From an uncultured Lachnospiraceae bacterium (GTDB lineage Bacteria; Bacillota; Clostridia; Lachnospirales; Lachnospiraceae): 64,000 bases of DNA. A model generated the notes under the pieces. It saw only the letters and a program-made list of their open reading frames with translations, ran no database searches and was not told the origin of the DNA. Made by a program: the position numbers and the translations under genes. This document shows, one piece after another, positions 36,948 through 46,114 of the stretch; the stretch's first letter is position 1, and the number at the start of each line of letters is the position of its first letter. The stretch spans positions 124,001 through 188,000 of the forward strand of contig CAMUMG010000002.1 in assembly GCA_947089905.1 (NCBI GenBank). Reading direction: 5' to 3'.

Positions 36948-38966
36948 ATGATAGAAACGAATCAGGAGGGGTATCAAACATTAGGATGGATTATAAATCA
37001 ATCAGAATGTGGATTATATTTAGTAATAGCAGATGAGATAATACAAAAAGAAATTGTTGAGATTTATAAAAGAGGGAAAATAGGTATTTATGATTACAGA
37101 CAACATCCCGGAGTATATTCCTTTAAGAATTTGAAAAATTGGATTGATTCTTTACCAGAAATTCAAACCTTTTTCATTGTTAATTTCCAACTTTGTATAC
37201 AAAGTGAACAAGATTTAGAACGATTGAATTTTAGCAGAGATATGATGACAAGTTTACAAAGAAATTTGATCTTTTGTACCACTTCCTATGGTGATAATAA
37301 GCTTATAGCCGCATATGATTTCAATTCCTTCATAAAATTAAGAATTACCTTTCATAATTATGAAATAGAGAGGCTACAAGATGAAACCACAACGAGACAG
37401 GAAGTAATAGAAAAGGATAGTTCTGATTCGATACAAGAAAGAAAATGGAGTCCAGAAGAGTCCAGAAAAAAATTAAAAGAAACAGATAGTTTAATAAAAC
37501 AGGCAAGACAAGCAGATGAAAAACTTGAATATCATGAAAGCGAGAGATTATTATTAAAAGCCAAAGAAATCAGAGAATATTTATTAGGATCAGAACATTT
37601 GGAAATGGTCGTTATCTATGATAAATTAGCCGATCTATATGAAAAACAAAGTTATTATAAGCAAGCTGAAAAATTCTATGAAAAAAGTTTACGGATTCGT
37701 GAACAAGTACTAGGGGAAAATCATCCAACTACCGCCATCAGTTATCACAATTTAGCATATCTATATCAAGAACAGGGAAAGTATGAAAAAGCAAAAGAGT
37801 TGTATGAAAAAAGTTTACAGATTCGTGAACAAGTACTAGGGGAGAATCATTCATCTACTGCCACCAGTTATAATAATTTGGGATTCGTATATCAGGAAGA
37901 AGGCGAGTATGAAAAAGCGAAAGAGTACTATAAAAAAAGTTTACAAATTCGTGAAAGAGTACTAGGGGAGAATCATTCATCTACCGCTACCAGTTATAAT
38001 AATTTGGGATTCGTATATCAGGAAGAAGGCGAGTATGAAAAAGCGAAAGAGTACTATAAAAAAAGTTTGCAAATTCGTGAAAGAGTACTAGGGGAGAATC
38101 ATCCCGATACCGCCGTCAGTTATAATAATTTGGGATTTGTATATCAGGAAGAAGGCGAGTATGAAAAAGCGAAAGAGTACTATGAAAAGAGTTTGTGGAT
38201 TCATGAACAGGTACTAGGCGAGAACCATCCTACTACAGCTATCAGTTATAATAATTTGGCGGGAGTATATAAAGAAGAAGGCGAGTATGAAAAAGCGAAA
38301 AAGTACTATAAAAAAAGTTTGTGCATCCGTGAAAGAGTACTAGGGAAGAATCATCCAGCTACTGCTACCAGTTATAATAATTTGGGAGGGATATATCAGG
38401 AAGAAGGTGAGTATGAAAAAGCGAAAGAGTTGTTTGAAAAAAGTTTGTGGATTCATGAGCAGGTATTAGGGAAGAATCATCCAGTTATAGCCACCAGTTA
38501 TAATAATTTGGGATTTGTATATCAGGAAGAAGGCGAGTATGAAAAAGCGAAAGAGTACTATGAAAAAAGTTTGCGAATTTGTGAACAGGTACTAGGAGAA
38601 AATCATCCAACGACAGCTACCAGTTATAATAATTTGGGATTCGTATATCAAGAAGAAGGCGAGTATGAAAAAGCGAAAGAGTACTATGAAAAAAGTTTGG
38701 GGATTTGTAAAAGAGTACTAGGAGAAAATCATCCAACGACAGCTACCAGTTATAATAATTTGGGAGCTGTATATCAGGAAGAAGGCGAGTATAAAATCGC
38801 CTTAACTTATTCCTTAAAAGCATATAAAATTTTTGTTTCTACCCTTGGAATCAATCACCCAACTGCAAAATTGTTTTATGAAAACATGAAACATGTATAC
38901 TTAAAATTAAATTTAGAACAAGATTTTGATCAATGGCTAGAAGAAAAAAGGAAGGAATCAAATTAA
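36948..38966 (+). CDS. TPR protein with N-terminal STAND-associated-like domain
   Basis: Residues ~1-150 form a non-repeat domain (LGWIINQSECGLYLVIADEI; LERLNFSRDMMTSLQRNLIF; FNSFIKLRITFHNYEI). The LNFSRDMM...FIKLR pattern recalls an N-terminal module found in bacterial TPR/STAND proteins; this is from memory and unverified. A charged linker follows, then about eleven 42-residue TPR units of kinesin-light-chain type (YEKAKEYYEKSLQIREQVLG; HPTTATSYNNLG). Cytoplasmic, no signal. It lies 4 bases after the ATPase gene, so the pair is surely co-expressed. TPR arrays in such systems usually recognise proteins or peptides. Confidence 0.8.
   Translation: MIETNQEGYQTLGWIINQSECGLYLVIADEIIQKEIVEIYKRGKIGIYDYRQHPGVYSFKNLKNWIDSLPEIQTFFIVNFQLCIQSEQDLERLNFSRDMMTSLQRNLIFCTTSYGDNKLIAAYDFNSFIKLRITFHNYEIERLQDETTTRQEVIEKDSSDSIQERKWSPEESRKKLKETDSLIKQARQADEKLEYHESERLLLKAKEIREYLLGSEHLEMVVIYDKLADLYEKQSYYKQAEKFYEKSLRIREQVLGENHPTTAISYHNLAYLYQEQGKYEKAKELYEKSLQIREQVLGENHSSTATSYNNLGFVYQEEGEYEKAKEYYKKSLQIRERVLGENHSSTATSYNNLGFVYQEEGEYEKAKEYYKKSLQIRERVLGENHPDTAVSYNNLGFVYQEEGEYEKAKEYYEKSLWIHEQVLGENHPTTAISYNNLAGVYKEEGEYEKAKKYYKKSLCIRERVLGKNHPATATSYNNLGGIYQEEGEYEKAKELFEKSLWIHEQVLGKNHPVIATSYNNLGFVYQEEGEYEKAKEYYEKSLRICEQVLGENHPTTATSYNNLGFVYQEEGEYEKAKEYYEKSLGICKRVLGENHPTTATSYNNLGAVYQEEGEYKIALTYSLKAYKIFVSTLGINHPTAKLFYENMKHVYLKLNLEQDFDQWLEEKRKESN
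37656..38915 (+). repeat. 126-bp tandem repeats encoding TPR units
   Basis: Ten consecutive 126-bp (42-codon) units without indels, the middle eight close to identical at DNA level (for example units from 37908 and 38034). High nucleotide identity, including at third positions, indicates recent duplication or gene conversion. Confidence 0.9.
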
Positions 38967-38982
38967 AAATATACTTTTTATT

Positions 38983-39007
38983 TGGGCTGTCATTTTTGGC
39001 AGCCCTT
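38983..39007 (+). terminator. Probable terminator after the TPR gene
   Basis: An 8-bp stem GGGCTGTC/GGCAGCCC (one G-U pair) with a T-rich loop, followed by a short TTTCCTTT tract. Confidence 0.55.
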
Positions 39008-39106
39008 TCCTTTGAAGAAAGTTTGATAATGACGTTAGAAGAATTTTATGATATAATCATTTTGGAAATAGTTACAGAATAGGAAAGAGAATGAAAAGAG
39101 GCAGTT

Positions 39107-39598
39107 ATGTTAAATATTGTATTATTAGAACCTGAAATTCCAGCTAATACAGGAAATATTGGTCGGACATGTGTAGCCACTGGGTCAAGGCTACATTTGA
39201 TTGAGCCTTTGGGATTTCAATTAGATGAAAAGCAGATCCGACGTGCAGGATTAGATTACTGGAAAGATTTAGACTATGTTATATATCCCAATTTTGAAAC
39301 ATTTTTAAAACAAAATTCAGGTGCAAAAATTTATATGGCAACTACAAAGGCAAGACAAGTATATACAGAAGTTTCCTATGAACCAGATTGCTATTTGATG
39401 TTTGGCAAAGAGAGTGCGGGAATTCCAGAAGAAATTTTGATGGATTATAGGGATACTTGTGTCAGAATTCCAATGTTTGGAGAAATTCGTTCTCTGAATT
39501 TATCCAATTCTGTGGCGATTATGCTTTATGAGGCACTGCGACAGAATGAATTTGATGGAATGAAATTAAAAGGACAGCTTCACAGACATACTTGGTAA
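39107..39598 (+). CDS. trmL: tRNA (cytidine(34)-2'-O)-methyltransferase
   Basis: TrmL is a SPOUT methyltransferase that 2'-O-methylates the wobble base of tRNA-Leu isoacceptors. The 163-residue protein has the short SPOUT form: NIVLLEPEIPANTGNIGRTC at the start, RRAGLDYWKDL, LMFGKESAGIPEEIL and the knot segment IPMFGEIRSLNLSNSVAIML. Length is normal. The mutS2 gene follows at once (frames overlap), likely one operon. A TATAAT box at about 39053 may be its promoter. Confidence 0.95.
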   Translation: MLNIVLLEPEIPANTGNIGRTCVATGSRLHLIEPLGFQLDEKQIRRAGLDYWKDLDYVIYPNFETFLKQNSGAKIYMATTKARQVYTEVSYEPDCYLMFGKESAGIPEEILMDYRDTCVRIPMFGEIRSLNLSNSVAIMLYEALRQNEFDGMKLKGQLHRHTW

Positions 39599-39615
39599 AC
39601 AGAATCGAGGTTTTT

Positions 39616-41991
39616 ATGAACGAAAAAGCATTAAAGACATTAGAATATAATAAAATTATCGAACGACTGACAAATTTAGCTGGTTCGGTACTTGGAAAGG
39701 AACGTTGTAAAAGACTTCTTCCAGAAACAGAATTAGAAAAGATTACACAGCGGCAAAGGGAAACAACAGACGCTTTGGCAATGCTCTATAAAAAGGGAAG
39801 TGTTTCTTTTTCTGGTATTCCAGATATTAGAGATTCTATTAAAAGACTAGAAATTGGTTCTTCTCTTAGTGCAACAGAATTACTACGATTAAGTTCTGTT
39901 TTGACCGCTGTACTTCGAGTAAAAAGCTATGGAACAAGAGGTGAAGAACAAGAGCCAGATTCTTTGACAGAGCGAATTTCTCTATTAGAGCCAATGAGTC
40001 CATTAAATAATGAGATCATGCGCTGTATTCTCTCAGAGGAAGAAATTGCAGATGATGCAAGTGCAGGTTTAAAAAGTGTAAGACGTCAGATTCGTGTGAC
40101 AAATGATAAAATTAGAGATCAATTAAATTCCATTGTCAACTCTCAGTCTAACCGTTTAATGTTACAAGATACCATTATTACAATGAGAAATGGAAGGTAT
40201 TGTATCCCTGTAAAACAAGAGTATAAAAATCAGTTTGGTGGTATGATGCACGATCAGTCTTCCACAGGTTCTACTGCATTTATTGAACCGGCAGCAGTTG
40301 TAAAGTTAAATAATGAATTGGCGGAATTAGAGATTCGGGAACGAGAAGAGATTGAAAAAGTTTTAGCAGAATTAAGTAATCAAGCAGCACCACATACAGA
40401 AGATTTAGCGTATAATCAAGAAACACTTGCAGAATTAGACTTTATCTTTGCAAGGGCTGCTCTTTCCAAACAGATGAAAGCAACAGAGCCAAAATTTAAT
40501 GATAGAAGATATATTCATATCAAAAAAGGAAGACATCCTCTAATCGATCCTAAGATAGTAGTTCCCATTGATATTTATATTGGAGATACTTTTGATCTTT
40601 TAGTCATTACTGGTCCAAATACAGGGGGAAAAACGGTATCACTAAAAACGGTAGGACTATTTACTCTTATGGGACAGGCAGGACTGCATATTCCAGCATT
40701 TGATGGATCAGAGTTGGGAATTTTTACAGAGGTCTATGCAGATATTGGAGATGAACAAAGTATTGAACAAAGTTTAAGTACCTTTTCTTCTCATATGAAA
40801 AATACAGTATCTATTTTAGAACAGGCAGATTCTAATTCTTTAGTTTTATTTGACGAATTAGGAGCAGGGACAGATCCAACCGAAGGAGCTGCTTTAGCTA
40901 TGGCAATTCTTTCTTACCTCCATCGACAAAATACTCGAACCATTGCTACGACACATTATAGCGAATTAAAAATTTTTGCACTTTCTACTGAGGGAGTTTC
41001 AAATGCGTGCTGTGAGTTTAGTGTACAGACATTACAACCTACCTATCGACTATTAATTGGAATTCCCGGGAAAAGCAACGCTTTTGCTATCTCAAAAAAA
41101 TTAGGGTTGTCGGAATATATTATCGATCAGGCAAAAGAATTTATCGGAACAAATGATGAGAGTTTTGAAGATGTCATTAGCAGTCTGGAAGAAAAAAGGA
41201 TTGCAATGGAAAAAGAACAAGAAGAAACAGAACGACTTCACCGAGAAGTAGAAGAACTAAAAAATCGTCTGAAAGAAAAGAATAATAAAATTGATCAGGC
41301 AAAAGAACGAATTATGCGGGAGGCAAATGAACAAGCTAGAGAAATTCTCCAAAAAGCCAAAGATTATGCCGATGAAACAATTCGAAAATTCAATCGGTTA
41401 AGTCAAGAGGGCAGTGCAGGAAAAGAAATGGAGCAAGAACGTGCAGCACTGAGAGAAAAACTTGGGGATACAGATGCAAAGCTTTCTATAAAAATGGGAA
41501 AGAAGAAAAGAAAACCAGATGCAAAGGAATTTCATGTTGGAGATTCTGTTAATGTATTAAGTTTAAATTTGAGAGGGACAGTTCGCACCCTTCCAAATGC
41601 AAAAGGTGATCTATATGTACAGATGGGAATTTTAAGTTCTTTAGTTAATATTGAAGATTTGGAACGGATTGATGAAGAAACGATAAAGACACCGACATTT
41701 ACAAAGACACAAAGTGGAAAAATTCGCATGAGTAAGTCTATGACAATTCGCCCAGAGCTAAATATCATTGGAAAACGGGTAGATGAGGCGATGCCAGAGG
41801 TTGAGAAATATTTAGATGATGCTTATCTTGCCCATCTTTCAAAAGTGACAATTATTCACGGTAGAGGAACCGGTGCGTTAAGAGATGCTGTCCACTCACA
41901 ACTAAAACGAATTAAATATGTGAAATCCTATCGAGTTGGAAATTTTGGAGAGGGTGATCAGGGGGTAACGATTGTAGAGTTTAAAGAATAA
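39616..41991 (+). CDS. mutS2: MutS2 endonuclease / ribosome-rescue ATPase
   Basis: The 791-residue protein has the MutS-type ATPase (Walker A GPNTGGKTVSLKT near ~330, LVLFDELGAGTDPTEGAAL Walker B, THYSELK), a long coiled coil (~510-620) and a C-terminal Smr nuclease domain with the motif IIHGRGTGALRDAVH. It lacks the mismatch-recognition domains of MutS1. MutS2 suppresses recombination and, in Bacillus, senses collided ribosomes. ATG 39616 follows CGAGG; the frame is open to a TTG at 39592 inside trmL. Length fits the family (~785). Confidence 0.96.
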   Translation: MNEKALKTLEYNKIIERLTNLAGSVLGKERCKRLLPETELEKITQRQRETTDALAMLYKKGSVSFSGIPDIRDSIKRLEIGSSLSATELLRLSSVLTAVLRVKSYGTRGEEQEPDSLTERISLLEPMSPLNNEIMRCILSEEEIADDASAGLKSVRRQIRVTNDKIRDQLNSIVNSQSNRLMLQDTIITMRNGRYCIPVKQEYKNQFGGMMHDQSSTGSTAFIEPAAVVKLNNELAELEIREREEIEKVLAELSNQAAPHTEDLAYNQETLAELDFIFARAALSKQMKATEPKFNDRRYIHIKKGRHPLIDPKIVVPIDIYIGDTFDLLVITGPNTGGKTVSLKTVGLFTLMGQAGLHIPAFDGSELGIFTEVYADIGDEQSIEQSLSTFSSHMKNTVSILEQADSNSLVLFDELGAGTDPTEGAALAMAILSYLHRQNTRTIATTHYSELKIFALSTEGVSNACCEFSVQTLQPTYRLLIGIPGKSNAFAISKKLGLSEYIIDQAKEFIGTNDESFEDVISSLEEKRIAMEKEQEETERLHREVEELKNRLKEKNNKIDQAKERIMREANEQAREILQKAKDYADETIRKFNRLSQEGSAGKEMEQERAALREKLGDTDAKLSIKMGKKKRKPDAKEFHVGDSVNVLSLNLRGTVRTLPNAKGDLYVQMGILSSLVNIEDLERIDEETIKTPTFTKTQSGKIRMSKSMTIRPELNIIGKRVDEAMPEVEKYLDDAYLAHLSKVTIIHGRGTGALRDAVHSQLKRIKYVKSYRVGNFGEGDQGVTIVEFKE

Positions 41992-41997
41992 TTTTAA

Positions 41998-42043
41998 GGC
42001 TGTTGCAAAATCGGCTTAAACTTGTTTTGTAACAGTCTTTTTT
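41998..42043 (+). terminator. Terminator after mutS2
   Basis: A 13-bp stem with G-U pairs (GGCTGTTGCAAAA at 41998-42010 with 42025-42037) followed by seven T residues. Confidence 0.8.
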
Positions 42044-42075
42044 AGATTAGGGGTACTGTGGAGAGGAGAAAAATT

Positions 42076-42792
42076 GTGGCTGTTAAACAGAAAATATTAA
42101 TTGTAGATGATGACCTAAATATTGCAGAATTAATCTCACTATATTTAGTGAAAGAATGTTTTGATACACAGATTGCAGCAGATGGCGAAGAAGCTATCCA
42201 AAAGTTCAAAGAATATAATCCAAATCTAATTTTGCTAGATTTAATGCTACCGAGTATGGATGGTTATGATGTATGTAGAGAGATTCGAAAAACATCAAAG
42301 GTTCCGATTATTATGTTATCAGCAAAAGGAGAAGTCTTTGACAAGGTATTAGGCTTAGAACTTGGAGCAGATGATTATATGATTAAGCCGTTTGATTCGA
42401 AAGAACTTGTGGCAAGAGTGAAAGCAGTATTAAGAAGATTTACACCGACATTAACACAAAAGGAAACAACAGAACCAGAAGAAACAGGAGAATTTGTTTC
42501 CTATCCAGATCTCATAATTAATCAAACCAACTATTCTGTACTTTATTATGGCAAAACGATTGAAATGCCACCAAAAGAACTAGAATTATTTTATTTTTTA
42601 GCATCTCATCCAAATCAGGTATTTACAAGAGAACAACTTTTAGATCATATATGGGGGTATGAATATATTGGAGATACCAGAACAGTAGATGTACACATCA
42701 AACGACTGAGAGAAAAAATTAAGGATCATGTGTCTTGGAAACTTTCTACCGTTTGGGCAATTGGATATAAATTTGAGGTAATAAAAAGGTAG
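42076..42792 (+). CDS. OmpR/PhoB-family response regulator
   Basis: A receiver domain (ILIVDDDLNIAELI, phospho-Asp in LILLDLMLPSMDGYD, Lys in DYMIKPFDSKEL) is joined to a winged-helix DNA-binding domain (MPPKELELFYFLASHPNQVF; REQLLDHIWGYEYIGDTRTV; VDVHIKRLREKI). I chose GTG 42076 because GGAGAGGA lies 8 bases upstream and the product then starts directly at the receiver; the frame is open to GTG 42058. The sensor kinase starts 22 bases after its stop, giving a classic two-gene system. Targets are not evident; the HtrA-like gene downstream is a candidate. Confidence 0.93.
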   Translation: MAVKQKILIVDDDLNIAELISLYLVKECFDTQIAADGEEAIQKFKEYNPNLILLDLMLPSMDGYDVCREIRKTSKVPIIMLSAKGEVFDKVLGLELGADDYMIKPFDSKELVARVKAVLRRFTPTLTQKETTEPEETGEFVSYPDLIINQTNYSVLYYGKTIEMPPKELELFYFLASHPNQVFTREQLLDHIWGYEYIGDTRTVDVHIKRLREKIKDHVSWKLSTVWAIGYKFEVIKR

Positions 42793-42814
42793 ACTAAAAT
42801 AAAGGGGAAAACAG

Positions 42815-44230
42815 ATGCGGCGAATGATTTTTAAACTGGCGCTTTGCTATTTGATCGCGTTAATAGGAATGTTGGTACTGATCAATACGTATGGAGTTCA
42901 AAAATTAGATCGCCGTCTGATCAGTCAGAAATGCCAAATACTTTATGATGAAGCATCACTGATTATTTCTGAATATGTAAACCACTATTATCAGTCGGAT
43001 ACAGGATTTCAGGACAAAGATGCTATGACAAGACAGCTTAGAACAATAGATACTTTTCTAAATGCGAGAATATGGGTATTAGATAGTAGTGGGGTTGTGA
43101 TTGCAGATACGAGAAGTAATGCAGTTAATCTGGATATTAATTCGCTAGATGAAACATTCCTAGAAAAGACATTTATAGAAAATGCCTATTTTAAAGGGAT
43201 TTTTACAGAACCTATGCTTTGTGTGATTCAAACAATGGTATATAATTATACAATTAGAGGATATGTCTGTATTAGCACTTCCATGCGTGGAATCACAGAT
43301 CAAAGTATCTTTTATTTAGATGCTTTTAACCTTTGCTATCTCTTATTCCAGATTGTACTGATTGGAATGTTTTTGACAATTTATCTAATCACCGTCCGCC
43401 CAGTTCTGAAAATGACAAAGGTGACAAAGGCATATGCGTCTGGAAACTTTGAAGTACCAATGAAGATTCGATCCCATGATGAGTATAAAGAACTTGCCGA
43501 TATTATCACTTATATGGCACAGGAACTAAAAAACCTAGATGACTATCAAAAAAAATTTGTAGCGAATATTTCTCATGATTTTCGTTCTCCTCTAACATCT
43601 ATTCGAGGTTACGCAGAGGCAATGAAAGATGGTACAATACCATATGAAATGCAGGAAAAATATTTGGATATTATTTTATTTGAAACAGAGCGGTTGACGA
43701 AATTGACTGTAAATTTACTGGAATTAAATAGCTTTGATCAAAATGGGAAAATATTAGATATCCGTTCTTTTGATATCAATGCAGTTATAAAAACAACAGC
43801 GACAACATTTGAAGGAATTTGTACAAAAAAGAAAATTGTATTGCAGTTAGAGTTTTCGGATAGAGAACAATATGTAGATGCAGATAAAGACAAGATTCAA
43901 CAGATACTTTATAATTTAATTGACAATGCTATAAAATTCAGCAACACGGATTCTTCTATTCGTGTAACAACAGAGGCAAAAGGTTCAAAAGTCTTTATCG
44001 CAGTAAAGGATTATGGAATTGGAATTCCAAAAGACAGTCTAAAAAAAATATGGGAACGGTTTTATAAGACGGATCTCTCCCGCGGAAGGGATAAAAAGGG
44101 CACAGGATTAGGTCTTTCCATTGTAAAAGAAATTATTACTGCACATAACGAAAATATTACTGTAGTTAGTACACAAGGAGTTGGAACAGAATTTACTTTT
44201 ACACTTCCAAGATCAGAATATGAAGAATAA
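42815..44230 (+). CDS. Sensor histidine kinase
   Basis: The 471-residue kinase has two transmembrane helices (~5-25 and ~168-195) around an extracytoplasmic sensor domain of ~140 residues, then HAMP, the dimerisation box FVANISHDFRSPLTSIRGYA with the phospho-His, and the HATPase domain (LIDNAIKFSN N-box; DYGIGIPKDSL G1; GTGLGLSIVKEI G2). It is the cognate kinase of the upstream regulator. The sensor domain shows no recognised fold, so the signal is unknown. Confidence 0.94.
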   Translation: MRRMIFKLALCYLIALIGMLVLINTYGVQKLDRRLISQKCQILYDEASLIISEYVNHYYQSDTGFQDKDAMTRQLRTIDTFLNARIWVLDSSGVVIADTRSNAVNLDINSLDETFLEKTFIENAYFKGIFTEPMLCVIQTMVYNYTIRGYVCISTSMRGITDQSIFYLDAFNLCYLLFQIVLIGMFLTIYLITVRPVLKMTKVTKAYASGNFEVPMKIRSHDEYKELADIITYMAQELKNLDDYQKKFVANISHDFRSPLTSIRGYAEAMKDGTIPYEMQEKYLDIILFETERLTKLTVNLLELNSFDQNGKILDIRSFDINAVIKTTATTFEGICTKKKIVLQLEFSDREQYVDADKDKIQQILYNLIDNAIKFSNTDSSIRVTTEAKGSKVFIAVKDYGIGIPKDSLKKIWERFYKTDLSRGRDKKGTGLGLSIVKEIITAHNENITVVSTQGVGTEFTFTLPRSEYEE

Positions 44231-44539
44231 TATGAGGATTGTTTACAAAATCGTAATAATTTGTTCATAAACAGATGATATAATTGAAGAATCATGAACC
44301 TTATCAGAAATTTTTAGAAAAGTTGGAAATTAAATCCTAACAAATAGACGGTTTTAAAAAATACAAACAAAAAGAGATAATAGATATATTTTTTCTGAAA
44401 AGATCAAAAAGAAGATTTACATACCCCTACTGCCATGAAGTAATTAGATGTAAATTAAAAAACAAAAGTCCGAAAAAGCGTTTTAATTGAAGAAAGGAGA
44501 AAGCTACTCGAAGAAATATCCAAAAAGCAATATCTCAAT
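44231..44539. other. 309-base intergenic region with a repeat fragment
   Basis: It is A/T-rich and lacks a gene. At 44427-44445 it has CCTACTGCCATGAAGTAAT, an internal piece of the 96-bp repeat family. The frame of the next gene is open back to about 44459, so part of the region may be coding if an unusual start is used. AAAGGAG at 44494 has no standard start codon at the right distance. Confidence 0.45.
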
Positions 44540-45904
44540 GTGGATATAGTTATCCATATTTTGAGTAGCAGACGATGGATGGATAGAAACAAAAGGGAAA
44601 ATGGACAGGAGAAGGAATTTCAATTTTTACAAGAAAAAGTAGCATCAAAGTGGAAAAAGAGAGGAAAAAAATTTTTATTTCTGACCACAGGAACAGTTAT
44701 TTTGGCAGTGATTTTTGGACTGATAGCCCGCTATACTTTTCTCGTGTCAGAAGACTGGTTAATAAAACTGTTAGGACTGAAAGAAGAAGAACGAACACAA
44801 ATTGAATTTCCGTCTAATACGCCGATTATCACTCCTTCTAACACCCCAACACCTACTCCAATTCCATCTCCTACTCCTACTCCAGTTGTAAAACCAGAAC
44901 AAAAAGAACCTGTTATTGTAGAACAAAAAGTAGAGGCAACAGCAAAAGATTATGTAAAAATGATGTCTGATATTCGAAAAATTGCCGATCAGGCAGCGAA
45001 ATCTCTTGTAACAGTAACTGCAATCGAAAGCGGAATGGATTGGTCAGATAAAGAATATGAAACAGAAACAAGTACATCAGGAGTTATTATTGGAGAAAAC
45101 AATGTAGATATTTTGATTTTGACGCAATTAAATGAAGTAAGAGGAGCAACTAGAATCACAGTTACATTTTTAAATCAGACAACAGAAGCACTATTGTGGA
45201 ATTATGATACAGACTATAATCTTGCAATATTAGCTGTCAGTCTAAAAGACCTCAATGAAACTACTTTAGAAACAATAAAAACAGCAACTCTTGGAGAATC
45301 CTATTTAGTGACTACAGGGATTCCAGTTCTTGCTCTAGGAAATCCAAATGGTTATACAGGTTCTGTTGAGCTTGGAATGGTAACAAAAAAGGGATTATAT
45401 ACCTCTGTAGTGGACAATCGATTCGAATTTTTTCAAATGAATATGATAAATTATGAACGCTCAGGTGGAATCATTGTAAACTTTGATGGAGAAGTAATTG
45501 GACTTATTTCCCAAACACTAAAGGGAGAAAGTAAGGTATTTACTGCGGTTGGTATTTCAAAATTAAAGCCTATTATTGAACAGCTTGCCAACAAAACAGA
45601 TAGAATTTATTTTGGAATTATTCCAGAAGAACTGCCAAAAGAAGTATTAAAAGAAGCAGAACTATCCTATGGAATTTATGTTAAAGATGTTATGACAGAT
45701 TCTCCTGCTTTTCAAGCTGGCATAAGACGTGGCGACATAATCGCCTCTATTAATGATACAGATATGGTTTCTGTCGGCACATTCACGCCTCTGTTAAAAG
45801 AGATAAAACCAGAAGAAATAGTTACCGTAAAAGTGAAACGATTAGTAAAACGAGTTTATAAAGAGATAGAATTCTCTGTGACACTAACAAAAAAGGAACA
45901 TTAA
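44540..45904 (+). CDS. HtrA/DegP-like membrane protein with PDZ, degenerate active site
   Basis: The protein has a cytoplasmic N-terminus, one transmembrane helix (FLFLTTGTVILAVIFGLIA), a Thr/Pro linker (TPSNTPTPTPIPSPTPTP), a trypsin-like domain (~130-345) and a PDZ domain (YGIYVKDVMTDSPAFQAGIR; GDIIASINDTDM). HtrA proteases act on misfolded envelope proteins. Here the His motif (usually TNxHV) reads LTQLNEV, without His; the Asp region YDTDYNLAILAV remains; the usual GNSGGP reads ERSGGI, keeping Ser. It is therefore probably proteolytically inactive. Start uncertain: GTG 44540 or ATG 44579, neither with a good ribosome site. Confidence 0.82.
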   Translation: MDIVIHILSSRRWMDRNKRENGQEKEFQFLQEKVASKWKKRGKKFLFLTTGTVILAVIFGLIARYTFLVSEDWLIKLLGLKEEERTQIEFPSNTPIITPSNTPTPTPIPSPTPTPVVKPEQKEPVIVEQKVEATAKDYVKMMSDIRKIADQAAKSLVTVTAIESGMDWSDKEYETETSTSGVIIGENNVDILILTQLNEVRGATRITVTFLNQTTEALLWNYDTDYNLAILAVSLKDLNETTLETIKTATLGESYLVTTGIPVLALGNPNGYTGSVELGMVTKKGLYTSVVDNRFEFFQMNMINYERSGGIIVNFDGEVIGLISQTLKGESKVFTAVGISKLKPIIEQLANKTDRIYFGIIPEELPKEVLKEAELSYGIYVKDVMTDSPAFQAGIRRGDIIASINDTDMVSVGTFTPLLKEIKPEEIVTVKVKRLVKRVYKEIEFSVTLTKKEH

Positions 45905-45937
45905 ATTAGAAAAATAATTTCTTTATCAAAATTTTTT

Positions 45938-45985
45938 AAGGCTGTCATATTGGCTAGAATAACTAGCTGACTGACAGCCTTTTTA
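45938..45985 (+). terminator. Terminator after the HtrA-like gene
   Basis: A perfect 10-bp stem AAGGCTGTCA/TGACAGCCTT (45938-45947 with 45972-45981) with an inner small stem, followed by TTTTTATT. Confidence 0.85.
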
Positions 45986-46114
45986 TTATAGAAAGTTTGC
46001 TCAAAGCAAAAAACAATTTTTGTAGAAAAGACTGTTTCTTATTAAAGGAAATTATGCTATAATAAATAAAATAATAAATAGACAAAGGAAAAGACAGAAA
46101 GGTTTGGTACATTT

